From Bacteroidota bacterium (GTDB lineage: Bacteria; Bacteroidota; Bacteroidia; UBA7662; CANHCV01): DNA of 51,109 nucleotides. Below, one piece after another: positions 43,862-51,109 of the stretch. The notes beneath the pieces were generated by a model. The model was not told the origin of the DNA. It saw only the letters and a program-made list of their open reading frames with translations, and searched no databases. The translations under genes were made by a program, and so were the position numbers. Where the stretch lies: assembly GCA_947459245.1 (NCBI GenBank), contig CANHCV010000011.1:1-51109 (forward strand), written 5' to 3'. Positions within the stretch are counted from its first letter, which is position 1, and every line of letters starts with the position of its first letter.

Positions 43862-46096
43862 TTACCAAAAATAACGCACCTGAATGCCATAACTTCTGGG
43901 TGCAGACAGGTTCCCAGGAATGGGCATGAACTTGGTGTTCCAAAGGTTGCGAATGAAAAAGCTGGTTTCCCATCCATCGCCTTGCCCCAATCGGGTTTCC
44001 GATTTTCCGTGATAGCTCACTTGCACATCGCTCCAAATGTTGCCCATTTTTTGTTCGGTTCTCATTTCCTTAATACCGGGAACAAATCGCTCTAGTTCAC
44101 CATCGATGTGCCGAATTTGGCTGGTGTACCGGGTGCTCCAGTACAATTTCCAGTGCTGAAAAAATTCTGCTTGAACGTTGAAATGCGCCAAATGTTGGAT
44201 GCGGTATTTCAGAATTCGCTGAACCGAATCGTTCAATTTGTTCAAATTAAGTGGAAGGGCGTACGTATAATCGGCAAAAAATTCCAGGGATGATTTCCCC
44301 CTTTGGTAAACTCGCCAGCGACCTTCTGCCACCCATCCGCTGATGCGGGCCGAAGCGATGTTCTCGTTTCTGGCTCCTACAAAATCGGCCAAAGTGTAGG
44401 TTTTGGTACTGTCGAAATTGGCGGGAAAAAAGATGCCGTACTGCAAATCGATGAGGTTGTTGTACGAGCAGATGAATTGTGAAATGGAGAAATTTCCCAA
44501 GCCCGAATACGGTGATGCAAACTTCAGGTCGTAACCCACAGCTGACTCAGGACGCAAATACGGATTGGGGAAAAGTCCGAAACTGCCTCCAACAGTGGTA
44601 ATATCGGTTTCAATTAAATTGGGAGCTCGCCAGCTTTGCCCGCCCGCCAACTGTATTTGCCACATCTTGGGCGTCTCCCACAGCATTTTTCCACGGAAAA
44701 TGGTTTTTGAAACCGGTTTTTTTCGCTGGTTTTCGTAATTTTCCCATCGAACAGACCCCGAGGCTACCCATTTTCCCCATTCACCTTTTCGGCTAGCATT
44801 CACTTCCGCCCAAGCGCCTCTGGAACGTCCCCAAACCGAGTCGGCATCGGTGAATTGTTGGAGAATTCCCGTACTCCAATCGATCTCGCTTTTTTCTTGT
44901 TTTAAAAGGATATTTTTGTAGATGAGTTCGTGGTATTTCTGCCAGTTACCGGTGTAAAAAATTCGGTTTCTTTGCCAAATTTCGTGCTTTTGGTTCGGAG
45001 AAGTCCAACGAATTTCCGGGTCGAAATAATGGGTTCGAATTACAGTAGGTTTAAACGAGGTTGCCGGAACTTTATAGGCAGTAGAGTCGCTTTCCCAAAA
45101 GAAAAACAAAGCCGTAGAATCCCGCATTCCAAATCCACGAAGGGTAACATCCACGGTATGACGGTTCCAAACCTGATGGTAATTGGCGTTGAAACCACCT
45201 CGGAATCGGTAACTGAATTCGCTTTCGCGGTAGCCTTCGTCCCGCAACAATTGGCCGTAAGTGATCAGTTTTAATCCGTTTCTGTTCCACAATACGTTTC
45301 GAAAATCCAAGCCAGAATTCCACGGATTTCGTCCGGGCCACGTTCGCAATACCCCTGCTGGAGGGTTGCCGTAAACGGTGTGAAAAACGCGAAACGTGTT
45401 GGCTTTTCGGAAATTTTCCGATAAACTATTTCTGGTGTTGGTATCGGAAACGGCCGATAAAACACCGTTGATGGACCCCGAGGGAATCATGCCTCGGGTG
45501 GGCATCCATTGCACGCCCAGGTTTAGATTTTCTAACGGCAAAAGGTTCCAACGAATATCGCCAGAATAAGGTTGAAGCAACGGCATTCCATCCACCAAAA
45601 GACTGGTTCGGCTTGCAGCTCCCAACGAATAACCGCTTCCGCCTCGGATGCTTACTTGCCGGCCGATGACGACCACACCGGGGGTTCGGTTGAGCACATC
45701 TTCGGCCGATTGACTTCCAAAATTTTGCAGTTGAAGGGAGCCGGTTGGGTAGGGAGAGTAAACCCGAACGGAGGAAAGCATGGTTTGGGGAAGAAAAACA
45801 GCCAGTTTCTTACAAAATAGGGTGTCGTTTCTAATCAAATAATCATCATTCAATTTTTCAAAATCGATGGTTTGATGAATATTGAGGAAAGAAAGTTGAA
45901 CGGTTTTCACTTGTTGGGGCAGGGTGAAAACCCCATTGGAGTCGGTAGTTACGGTTTGCCCCACATCTCCAAGGGAAAAAGAAACAACGGCAAGTGCAAT
46001 GGGATTACCTGCTTCATTGGCTAAAATCCATCGTTTTTCCTGTGCCCACAAGAAGATGGGAAAACAGAGAAGAAACCATGTAATTTTGTAACGCAT
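43862..46096 (-). CDS. TonB-dependent outer-membrane receptor
   Basis: A 744-residue protein with a signal peptide (ends FLWAQ), an N-terminal carboxypeptidase-regulatory-like domain (about 19-90), a plug domain (about 110-225) with RTPGVVVIGRQVSIRGGSGYSLGAA-type core (VSIRGGSGYS being the plug hallmark), and a barrel of about 500 residues closing with SYGIQVRYFW, ending in an aromatic residue as expected. The substrate is unknown: there is no SusD, siderophore or vitamin gene beside it, though the BtuB-like plug and shorter barrel resemble small-molecule (vitamin B12/siderophore) receptors more than SusC. It converges on the lipoprotein gene with no intergenic base. Confidence 0.9.
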   Translation of the reverse strand: MRYKITWFLLCFPIFLWAQEKRWILANEAGNPIALAVVSFSLGDVGQTVTTDSNGVFTLPQQVKTVQLSFLNIHQTIDFEKLNDDYLIRNDTLFCKKLAVFLPQTMLSSVRVYSPYPTGSLQLQNFGSQSAEDVLNRTPGVVVIGRQVSIRGGSGYSLGAASRTSLLVDGMPLLQPYSGDIRWNLLPLENLNLGVQWMPTRGMIPSGSINGVLSAVSDTNTRNSLSENFRKANTFRVFHTVYGNPPAGVLRTWPGRNPWNSGLDFRNVLWNRNGLKLITYGQLLRDEGYRESEFSYRFRGGFNANYHQVWNRHTVDVTLRGFGMRDSTALFFFWESDSTAYKVPATSFKPTVIRTHYFDPEIRWTSPNQKHEIWQRNRIFYTGNWQKYHELIYKNILLKQEKSEIDWSTGILQQFTDADSVWGRSRGAWAEVNASRKGEWGKWVASGSVRWENYENQRKKPVSKTIFRGKMLWETPKMWQIQLAGGQSWRAPNLIETDITTVGGSFGLFPNPYLRPESAVGYDLKFASPYSGLGNFSISQFICSYNNLIDLQYGIFFPANFDSTKTYTLADFVGARNENIASARISGWVAEGRWRVYQRGKSSLEFFADYTYALPLNLNKLNDSVQRILKYRIQHLAHFNVQAEFFQHWKLYWSTRYTSQIRHIDGELERFVPGIKEMRTEQKMGNIWSDVQVSYHGKSETRLGQGDGWETSFFIRNLWNTKFMPIPGNLSAPRSYGIQVRYFW

Positions 46097-46111
46097 CTGC
46101 CAATAAAAACT

Positions 46112-46119
46112 TAAAGATA
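46112..46119 (-). promoter_or_regulatory. Possible -7 promoter element of the TonB receptor gene
   Basis: On the minus strand TATCTTTA differs from TAnnTTTG in the last base, 15 bp before the ATG. Weak call. Confidence 0.3.
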
Positions 46120-46586
46120 TGTACCGACTTCTGATGGTTGATTTTTTTCAGCCCGAAATTCCTGCTAAAACGGTGTTGGACTCGCCCAAGGCGATGAACG
46201 ATGTTTTTGAAATTCGCAGAAGGGTGTTCGTGATTGAGCAGGAGGTTGCGGCCGAGGAGGAGTTTGAATACGAGGAGCAAAGCAACCACCTGATGGTGCA
46301 TATGGGCGGACAAGGAATGGGTTGTGGACGTTGGAGGCGTACCGAAAATGGGATCAAAATTGAGCGCATGGCCGTTTTGGAAACCTATCGAGGCAAAGGC
46401 GTTGGGGCCATGGTTATGCGCGGTTTGTTGAAAGACATTCCCCATGTTCCGCATCTTCCCATTTATTTGCACGCTCAAACCCATGCTCAATCGTTCTACG
46501 AAAAATTGGGTTTTGTAGCCGAGGGCGATTTGTTTTACGAGTGTGAAATTCCACACTACAAAATGGTTTTGGCCCAACGGTCGTAA
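46119..46586 (+). CDS. GNAT family N-acetyltransferase
   Basis: A 155-residue protein; the ATG at 46119 or MVDFFQPEI at 46134 could be the start. The acetyl-CoA-binding motif A is ERMAVLETYRGKGVGAMVM (about 87-105) with the R-G-K-G-V-G pyrophosphate loop. Motif B contains AQTHAQSFYEKLGFVAEGD. The N-terminal FEIRRRVFVIEQEV resembles the ElaA/YjcF-like GNAT subgroup. The acceptor substrate is unknown. It precedes engB by 11 bp and probably shares its transcript with engB and the hydrolase after it. Confidence 0.92.
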   Translation: MYRLLMVDFFQPEIPAKTVLDSPKAMNDVFEIRRRVFVIEQEVAAEEEFEYEEQSNHLMVHMGGQGMGCGRWRRTENGIKIERMAVLETYRGKGVGAMVMRGLLKDIPHVPHLPIYLHAQTHAQSFYEKLGFVAEGDLFYECEIPHYKMVLAQRS

Positions 46587-46597
46587 AGAGTAATAAG

Positions 46598-47197
46598 GTG
46601 GAAATAAAGAAAGCAGAATTTTTAGTGAGTTCGCCCAATTTGGCGAAATGCCCCGAGGTCGATCGACCTGAATTTGCCTTCATTGGGCGCTCGAATGTGG
46701 GGAAATCATCTCTTATCAATTGTTTGGTGAAGCATAAAAACTTGGCCCAAACTTCCGGCCGCCCCGGGAAAACCCAGCTGATCAATCACTTCAAGGTGAA
46801 CAACGATTGGTTCATGGTGGATTTACCCGGTTACGGATATGCACGTGTAGGGAAAGAACAGCGGTTGTCGTTTGTAAAAATGGTGCGCGATTATTTGGAG
46901 AAGCGGGAAAACCTGATGGTGGTTTTTCAGTTGATCGATTCTCGTTTGGAACCTCAAAAGATTGATATTGAGTTTACCAATTACTTGGGTTCCAAAGGCA
47001 TCCCTTGTACGCTGGTGTTCACCAAGGCCGATAAACAGAGCTTGCAAAAAGGTCGAATCACCATGGATGCTTACCGAAAGGCGTTGCTAAAGACTTGGGA
47101 TGAAGCGCCCGAAATGTTGTTGACTTCTGCCGAGAGCGGACACGGGCGCGAAGAATTATTGGATTATTTGGAACAGTGTTTAAAAAATGAAGCATGA
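46598..47197 (+). CDS. engB: Ribosome biogenesis GTP-binding protein EngB/YsxC
   Basis: A 199-residue GTPase that assists 50S subunit assembly. G motifs: G1 GRSNVGKSS (about 31-39), G2 region SGRPGKTQ, G3 DLPGYG, G4 TKAD, G5 LTSAESGHG. The start is a GTG at 46598-46600; no suitable ATG keeps the conserved N-terminal KAEFLVSSPNL. It lies between a GNAT gene (11 bp upstream) and a metallo-hydrolase whose ATG overlaps its stop (ATGA). Confidence 0.96.
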   Translation: MEIKKAEFLVSSPNLAKCPEVDRPEFAFIGRSNVGKSSLINCLVKHKNLAQTSGRPGKTQLINHFKVNNDWFMVDLPGYGYARVGKEQRLSFVKMVRDYLEKRENLMVVFQLIDSRLEPQKIDIEFTNYLGSKGIPCTLVFTKADKQSLQKGRITMDAYRKALLKTWDEAPEMLLTSAESGHGREELLDYLEQCLKNEA

Positions 47198-47838
47198 ACA
47201 TTCAATCGTTCACCTTTAATCCGTTTCAAGAGAACACGTACGTTTTGTACGACGAAACCAAGGAGGGAATCTTGGTTGATCCAGGCTGTTATTTTCCGGA
47301 AGAAGAGGATCAGTTGTTGCATTTCATTCAGCAGGAAGGAATTTCCATCGTTTCATGCGTGTTAACCCACGCTCACATCGATCATGTGATGGGATGTGCT
47401 TGGGCGAGGCGGGTTTTGGAAGTTGCACCGGAGTTGCACGAGTTGGAGGTGGAGAATTTGGAGCGTGCGGCCGAGGTGGGGAAAATGTACGGGATTCCGG
47501 TAAAATCGGCCCCGGCCATTGGCAATTACCTCATTCCGGGTCAGCGGGTGGAGTTTGGAAATACCGAATTGGAAATATTGTTTACGCCGGGGCATTCGGC
47601 CGGCAGCGTTTGTTTTTACCACGAGCCCTCGTTGCGGCTAATCGGTGGCGATGTTTTGTTTTACGACAGCATTGGCCGCACCGATTTACCGGGAGGCAAT
47701 TTCGAAACCTTGGAGAATTCCATTCTAACGCAATTGTACCGTTTGCCCGACCAGGTGGAGGTTTTTCCGGGGCATGGCCCAAGCACCACGGTAGGGAGGG
47801 AAAAGGTATCGAATCCCTTTGTGCGATTGGGGAGATGA
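47194..47838 (+). CDS. Metallo-beta-lactamase-fold hydrolase (glyoxalase II-like)
   Basis: A 214-residue protein with the binuclear metal motif THAHIDHVMG (HxHxDH, about 58-67), the next ligand in TPGHSAGS (about 130-137), the bridging aspartate in IGGDVLF and the last histidine in FPGHGPST. This is the glyoxalase II-like/YcbL subfamily, which cleaves thioesters or related compounds in the cytoplasm. It lacks the C-terminal glutathione-binding domain of true glyoxalase II, so the substrate is open. It is coupled to engB by ATGA overlap and followed by 74 bp without a visible terminator before the converging WG-repeat gene. Confidence 0.95.
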   Translation: MNIQSFTFNPFQENTYVLYDETKEGILVDPGCYFPEEEDQLLHFIQQEGISIVSCVLTHAHIDHVMGCAWARRVLEVAPELHELEVENLERAAEVGKMYGIPVKSAPAIGNYLIPGQRVEFGNTELEILFTPGHSAGSVCFYHEPSLRLIGGDVLFYDSIGRTDLPGGNFETLENSILTQLYRLPDQVEVFPGHGPSTTVGREKVSNPFVRLGR

Positions 47839-47912
47839 TGCTTTGCGAGTTAAAATGATGATTTGGAATGCACGACTATTATTCATTCGAAGTAGTGGTG
47901 GAATATTTTGGG

Positions 47913-48800
47913 TTATTTTCGAATGATTTCTCCCTTGCGGTTGATGATAGCTCCTTGACCATTTTTAAGAACCACGGATAGTTGGTTGTTTTTAAACAGC
48001 CATTCATTTTCGCTTGGATTTAGTTTCCCTTGGTATTGAATGGGAATAACCAATTCTCCTTTTTTATTGATGAACCCAATTTGGGTTTGATAAACCCCGG
48101 GATCTTCCTCGTCGAAAACTGGCATTTCTATGGCAGCGAGTCCCTCTGAAAAAGAATATACCTTTAAATAATCTCTTGTTGCCGAGATAACCTCATTTCC
48201 AGTTGAATCGATGTATCCAAAATTACCAGAGGAGGTATTTTGAACCCAAGCCATTTGATCAGAGAAATTGCCTACGTTTCGGTATTGGGGTTTTACAATA
48301 ATTTTGCCGGAGGTATCAACAAAGCCCCATTGGCGTTGCATGGAAAAACGGCATTTCCCTTGTTGAAATGTTGAAGCTGTATTCCGATCTATATCAAAAA
48401 TAAAAGGGGCAATTTCTTTGCCGTTCGCATTGACCCAAGTTTGCTTTCCATTTCGTTCTACCTTGGCAAATCCTTGAATGAATGGTCCTATTCGATCATA
48501 CGAAAGGGGAGTAATGAGGTTACCCAATGAATCAATAAATCCCCAAAATCCCCCCAATTTCACACCTGCTCTTTTTTCAGAAAATAGAATGAAAGCATCG
48601 AAATCATTGGTAGGTGCAGGGTTGATGGAAAATAAAACGGAATCGTATCGAGCTGGAATTCGATGGACAATTGTGCCGGTAGAATTTCCCCATTCCAAGC
48701 CAAATTTACCTTTTTCGTTTCGGTAGGCATTCCATTGCGCATGGGTAGAATAAAGGCCAAAAAAGGCGCAAATAACTGCAAAAACAATTTTTTTACTCAT
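47913..48800 (-). CDS. Secreted WG-repeat protein 2
   Basis: A 295-residue protein starting MSKKIVFAV; the longer frame to 48914 overlaps the upstream gene by 40 codons and lacks a signal start. A signal peptide (about 1-20, ends STHAQ) precedes about six WG-type repeats of 40-50 residues, seen as GFIDSLGNLITPLSYD, WGFVDTSGKIIVKPQY, FGYIDSTGNEVI and IGFINKKGELVIPIQYQ. The final repeat ends in an IINRKGEIIRK segment. WG repeats bind unknown partners. It overlaps the previous, longer WG gene by 8 bp, so the two form a paralogous operon. Confidence 0.85.
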   Translation of the reverse strand: MSKKIVFAVICAFFGLYSTHAQWNAYRNEKGKFGLEWGNSTGTIVHRIPARYDSVLFSINPAPTNDFDAFILFSEKRAGVKLGGFWGFIDSLGNLITPLSYDRIGPFIQGFAKVERNGKQTWVNANGKEIAPFIFDIDRNTASTFQQGKCRFSMQRQWGFVDTSGKIIVKPQYRNVGNFSDQMAWVQNTSSGNFGYIDSTGNEVISATRDYLKVYSFSEGLAAIEMPVFDEEDPGVYQTQIGFINKKGELVIPIQYQGKLNPSENEWLFKNNQLSVVLKNGQGAIINRKGEIIRK

Positions 48801-50502
48801 CTTGATTTTCAATTTTTTCTCCTTTGGTGTTGATGTAATAGTGCTCTCCATTTTTTGTGACCCAAGCCTTTCCATCTGAAAAATACGCCTGAACTTTTCC
48901 GGAAGGCGTTTCAAATTGGGGTGCGATGACCTCCCTACCCCATTGGTCTAAATAGCCCCATTTGCCGTTTCGATGAAAGGGTAGAAACCCTTCGTGAAAA
49001 TACATTCTTAAATAGGAATACGTATTGGTATTGAGTACTTGGCCTTGGGTATTTAGGATATTCCACTCTTTTCCTCCCTTTAGAATAAAAAGTTCATCGC
49101 CATTGTCATCTTGTTTTTGTTCCTTGAGTTCCCATAAACCGGTTTCTAATTTTTGTTCCATCAATTCCCAGGTTTTTACGGTATCTAAAACTGATTCCTT
49201 GCAGGCTTTCAAATGGTTAATGATAAACACAATGGTTGAATCCTCATTGGGAGAGGAAGTTGCAATGAATTCAAGTCGGTCGTATTGGGTTGGAACCGCT
49301 TCTTTTCCACTTTTGGTATCCAAACAGCCCCACTGTCCATCTTTTTTCACGAGGACGAACTGGCAAGTGCCATGGCCATCAAAATCATAGGAATAGGCAT
49401 CATAAAACGGCGTGGTGATTTCTTTTCCATTTCGATCAATCAGCCCATACTTTCCTCCCTTTTTCACCATGATTCCGTAAAAATGCGTGGGGTCATATTC
49501 CGCTTCATTGATCTCTTCGTATTGGAATGGTACAAGAATCTGACCTTTCATTCCAATCATCCCGAGTTTTCCGTTTTTTGATACCAAAAACGATTTTTCA
49601 CTTCCAATCATTCCTTCTACGCTTTTGATATGGTTATCATAAACCGGCGGAATGGCCCATTGATTTTGATCATTGAGGTAGCCTACTTTTCCCGTTTTAA
49701 GGGTAACCGCAAAACATTTTGAACCAAGGATCATGCATTTTTTGTATTTGCAAGGAATAATCAGTTTCCCCTCTGGGTTGATTACCCCATATTTTCTCTC
49801 TTTTTCAGCCAATAATAATCCAAATTGCGCTCTTTGAAGATGATCGAATTGAGGCGGAATGCAGAATTCCATTTTTTCATTTACGGCTCCATATTTACCA
49901 TTTACCTTAACCATGCCCATTCCTGATTCGAACAATTCTGCATCATCGAATGTTAATTCCCCAATTTTCATACCAAGGGTATCGGCATAAATAGCTGATT
50001 CTTTCTCCCCTGATTTTTGTCGTTTCAAAACCAGAAATGGATGGTCATCCGATTGAATAATCCAAGAATAAACCATTGGTGCAATTAGTTTACCCTCTTC
50101 ATTGATTAAACCGATGGAGTTTTGCATATCGGTAATGGTGGCCACTCCTTTTGAAAAACTACCGATGCTTTGGAATGTTGTTTCAAACAATAGTTGCCCT
50201 TTACTATTGATTAATCCAACCCGATTACCTGAGGAATCATCCTTCACCACTTCCAATAAAGAGTTGGTTTTCCATGCCATTTGTTTGTATTTGGGAGGCA
50301 ATACCACTTTCCCTGCTCGATTAACGACCCCTAGATTTCCGCCATCGGTTTCCTTCGCACGAACAACCGCACATTCATCGTGAAATTCGCCTACATAAGC
50401 ATACATGAATTTCCAATCAATGCTGTCATTTTGGGCGGTGATTCGTTTGGAAATGAAAAGGGAGAACAATACCATTCCCCAAGAAAGGTGTATGAATTTC
50501 AT
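48793..50502 (-). CDS. Secreted WG-repeat protein 1
   Basis: A 569-residue protein with a signal peptide (about 1-23, ending ITAQ). About ten WG-type repeats fill the rest: LGVVNRAGKVVLPPKYKQM, VGLINSKGQLLFE, YGAVNEKMEFCIPPQFD, YGVINPEGKLIIPCKYK, YGLIDRNGKEITTPFYD, WGCLDTKSGKEAVPTQYD and WGYLDQWGREVIAPQFE. In other bacteria WG repeats occur in surface or cytoplasmic proteins of unknown function and may form beta-propeller-like or solenoid structures. It precedes its shorter paralogue with an 8-bp overlap. Upstream are 382 gene-free bases. Confidence 0.86.
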   Translation of the reverse strand: MKFIHLSWGMVLFSLFISKRITAQNDSIDWKFMYAYVGEFHDECAVVRAKETDGGNLGVVNRAGKVVLPPKYKQMAWKTNSLLEVVKDDSSGNRVGLINSKGQLLFETTFQSIGSFSKGVATITDMQNSIGLINEEGKLIAPMVYSWIIQSDDHPFLVLKRQKSGEKESAIYADTLGMKIGELTFDDAELFESGMGMVKVNGKYGAVNEKMEFCIPPQFDHLQRAQFGLLLAEKERKYGVINPEGKLIIPCKYKKCMILGSKCFAVTLKTGKVGYLNDQNQWAIPPVYDNHIKSVEGMIGSEKSFLVSKNGKLGMIGMKGQILVPFQYEEINEAEYDPTHFYGIMVKKGGKYGLIDRNGKEITTPFYDAYSYDFDGHGTCQFVLVKKDGQWGCLDTKSGKEAVPTQYDRLEFIATSSPNEDSTIVFIINHLKACKESVLDTVKTWELMEQKLETGLWELKEQKQDDNGDELFILKGGKEWNILNTQGQVLNTNTYSYLRMYFHEGFLPFHRNGKWGYLDQWGREVIAPQFETPSGKVQAYFSDGKAWVTKNGEHYYINTKGEKIENQDE

Positions 50503-50884
50503 GGGCGATTACTTGATGAATTTAAACTTACGAAATAAATTTAAAAAATAATTTTCAAAAGAGCAAAGCGGATGAAAAACCGTTTTCATGTTCCTTCACG
50601 GAATTTTAAAGCAAAGGCAATGCGACCCATCATTCCCAGTAATTTCCAGTTCAAACAAGGGTTTTTGAGAAGTTGGAAAACAGAATAAACCTTTTATTTT
50701 TAAGATGATGGATCGGGCACCCAACCTGTTCCTCGAGAATTTAAGAAAAATCTTGGATTACTGCCGTAAATGGAGTTTCATCCCGACTTTGGCATGGAAT
50801 GTTTCAATTGGGCAAAAAACAAAATAGACAGATAGAAGAGAAATGATTGGAATGTAAGGTAGTGTTCACAACACATCCTTCCCC
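50503..50884. other. 382-bp gene-free intergenic stretch
   Basis: No credible ORF or tRNA is seen. It begins with the AT-rich upstream region of the WG operon. One hairpin, ATGAAAA/TTTTCAT around ACCG (50572-50589), stands out. A short inverted repeat, GTGTT-CAC-AACAC (50862-50874), lies 10 bp beyond the gldG stop. Neither has a proper T-tract. Confidence 0.7.
50572..50589. repeat. AT-rich hairpin upstream of the WG operon
   Basis: ATGAAAA (50572-50578) and TTTTCAT (50583-50589) pair perfectly around ACCG. It lies about 70 bp upstream of the WG-repeat start. Function unknown. Confidence 0.4.
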
Positions 50885-51109
50885 TTATCTCGCGTATTTC
50901 CGCTTCCTCCTCCAAGAAACCACCAAGCCAAAACCAAGCAATAAAACGATCGGCCCAACCATGTTGATCACTTGCCATTTCACTTTTTCCTTCTTGGCTT
51001 TTTCCAAATTCAACAGTCTGAGGCTAATTTCCTTTCCTCGAATATTGATAAATCCGGTTTCGTCGGTCAAATAATCGATGCAGTTCAAAACAAAACGACG
51101 GTTGCCCCA
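50885..51109 (-). CDS. gldG: Gliding-motility ABC component GldG (C-terminal part)
   Basis: The window ends inside this gene; 74 residues are visible, in frame from the last base (WGNRRFVLN onward). The sequence NCIDYLTDETGFINIRGKEI, then LRLLNLEKAKKEKVKWQVIN, followed by one membrane segment (about the last 25 residues) and a basic end (SWRRKRKYAR), matches the C-terminus of GldG, the accessory substrate-binding component of the GldAFG ABC system linked to gliding. The 5' part and any gldF lie outside the window. Assignment relies on this C-terminus only. Confidence 0.85.
   Translation of the reverse strand, partial: WGNRRFVLNCIDYLTDETGFINIRGKEISLRLLNLEKAKKEKVKWQVINMVGPIVLLLGFGLVVSWRRKRKYAR

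Noticed and set aside
50690-50820. Possible tRNA or decayed gene in the 382-bp gap
   Set aside because: No cloverleaf, T-loop sequence or open frame of useful length could be made out by eye.
50778-50978. Minus-strand small ORF overlapping gldG end
   Set aside because: It is out of frame with the clear GldG C-terminus and has a composition like shadow frames.

Overview
The window comes from a gliding-type Bacteroidota (Flavobacteriia/Sphingobacteriia-like) chromosome. Evidence: four proteins end in type IX secretion (T9SS) type-A sorting domains; the right edge carries the C-terminus of a GldG-like gliding ABC component; two TonB-dependent receptors carry N-terminal carboxypeptidase-regulatory-like domains; start codons lack Shine-Dalgarno sequences; and several genes are preceded by the Bacteroidota -7 element TAnnTTTG. 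No rRNA, tRNA, insertion sequence, prophage or CRISPR array was seen. It reads as ordinary, very gene-dense core chromosome with envelope-related islands.

Layout. 1-6.4 kb: end of a secreted RCC1-type beta-propeller protein (+), then a minus-strand pair, an O-antigen polymerase/ligase-like membrane protein and a secreted M1 aminopeptidase. 6.4-7.8 kb: ahcY with a strong terminator. 7.8-10.8 kb: a minus-strand cluster of a Cys-rich small exported protein, a TonB-dependent receptor and a heavy-metal-associated (CxxC) exported protein, probably metal handling. 10.8-12.5 kb: coaE in a minus-strand operon with two unknowns. 12.5-15.1 kb: a NatA/NatB-like ABC exporter and a SUI1/YciH factor. 15.1-16.8 kb: a Kir-type potassium channel with a glycosyltransferase. 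16.8-17.8 kb: SCO protein plus lipoprotein cytochrome c. 17.8-19.9 kb: waaA (Kdo transferase) and an outer-membrane barrel protein.

20.0-28.9 kb is one long, tightly overlapped plus-strand operon for extracellular polysaccharide: ugd, UDP-xylose synthase, rfbB, Wza-like export lipoprotein, Wzc-like tyrosine autokinase with a striking Tyr-Gly repeat tail, a TviB-type dehydrogenase and a UDP-GlcA epimerase-like enzyme. It supplies nucleotide sugars and the export/kinase machine but has no glycosyltransferase or flippase. It is followed by rimP-nusA-infB and a biotin-carrier protein (29.0-34.2 kb). A hairpin with a T-tract lies just before the rimP start codon. Then come an ABC-F ATPase, a 1562-residue secreted subtilase with a structured 3' intergenic region, an outer-membrane barrel protein, a T9SS-sorted surface protein, an NTF2-like lipoprotein, a TonB receptor, a GNAT acetyltransferase, engB, a metallo-beta-lactamase-fold hydrolase, two tandem secreted WG-repeat proteins, a 382-bp gene-free stretch and gldG.

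Two habits run through the region. Operon genes are joined by ATGA overlaps (nine junctions). Several convergent gene pairs meet with 4 to -8 bp between stop codons and no visible terminator. I see no clearly novel defence or mobile system. The best leads are the rimP leader hairpin, the Tyr-Gly microsatellite in the autokinase, the Cys-rich/TonB/HMA cluster, the inverted repeat between the M1 peptidase and ahcY, and the repeat-bearing region after the subtilase.
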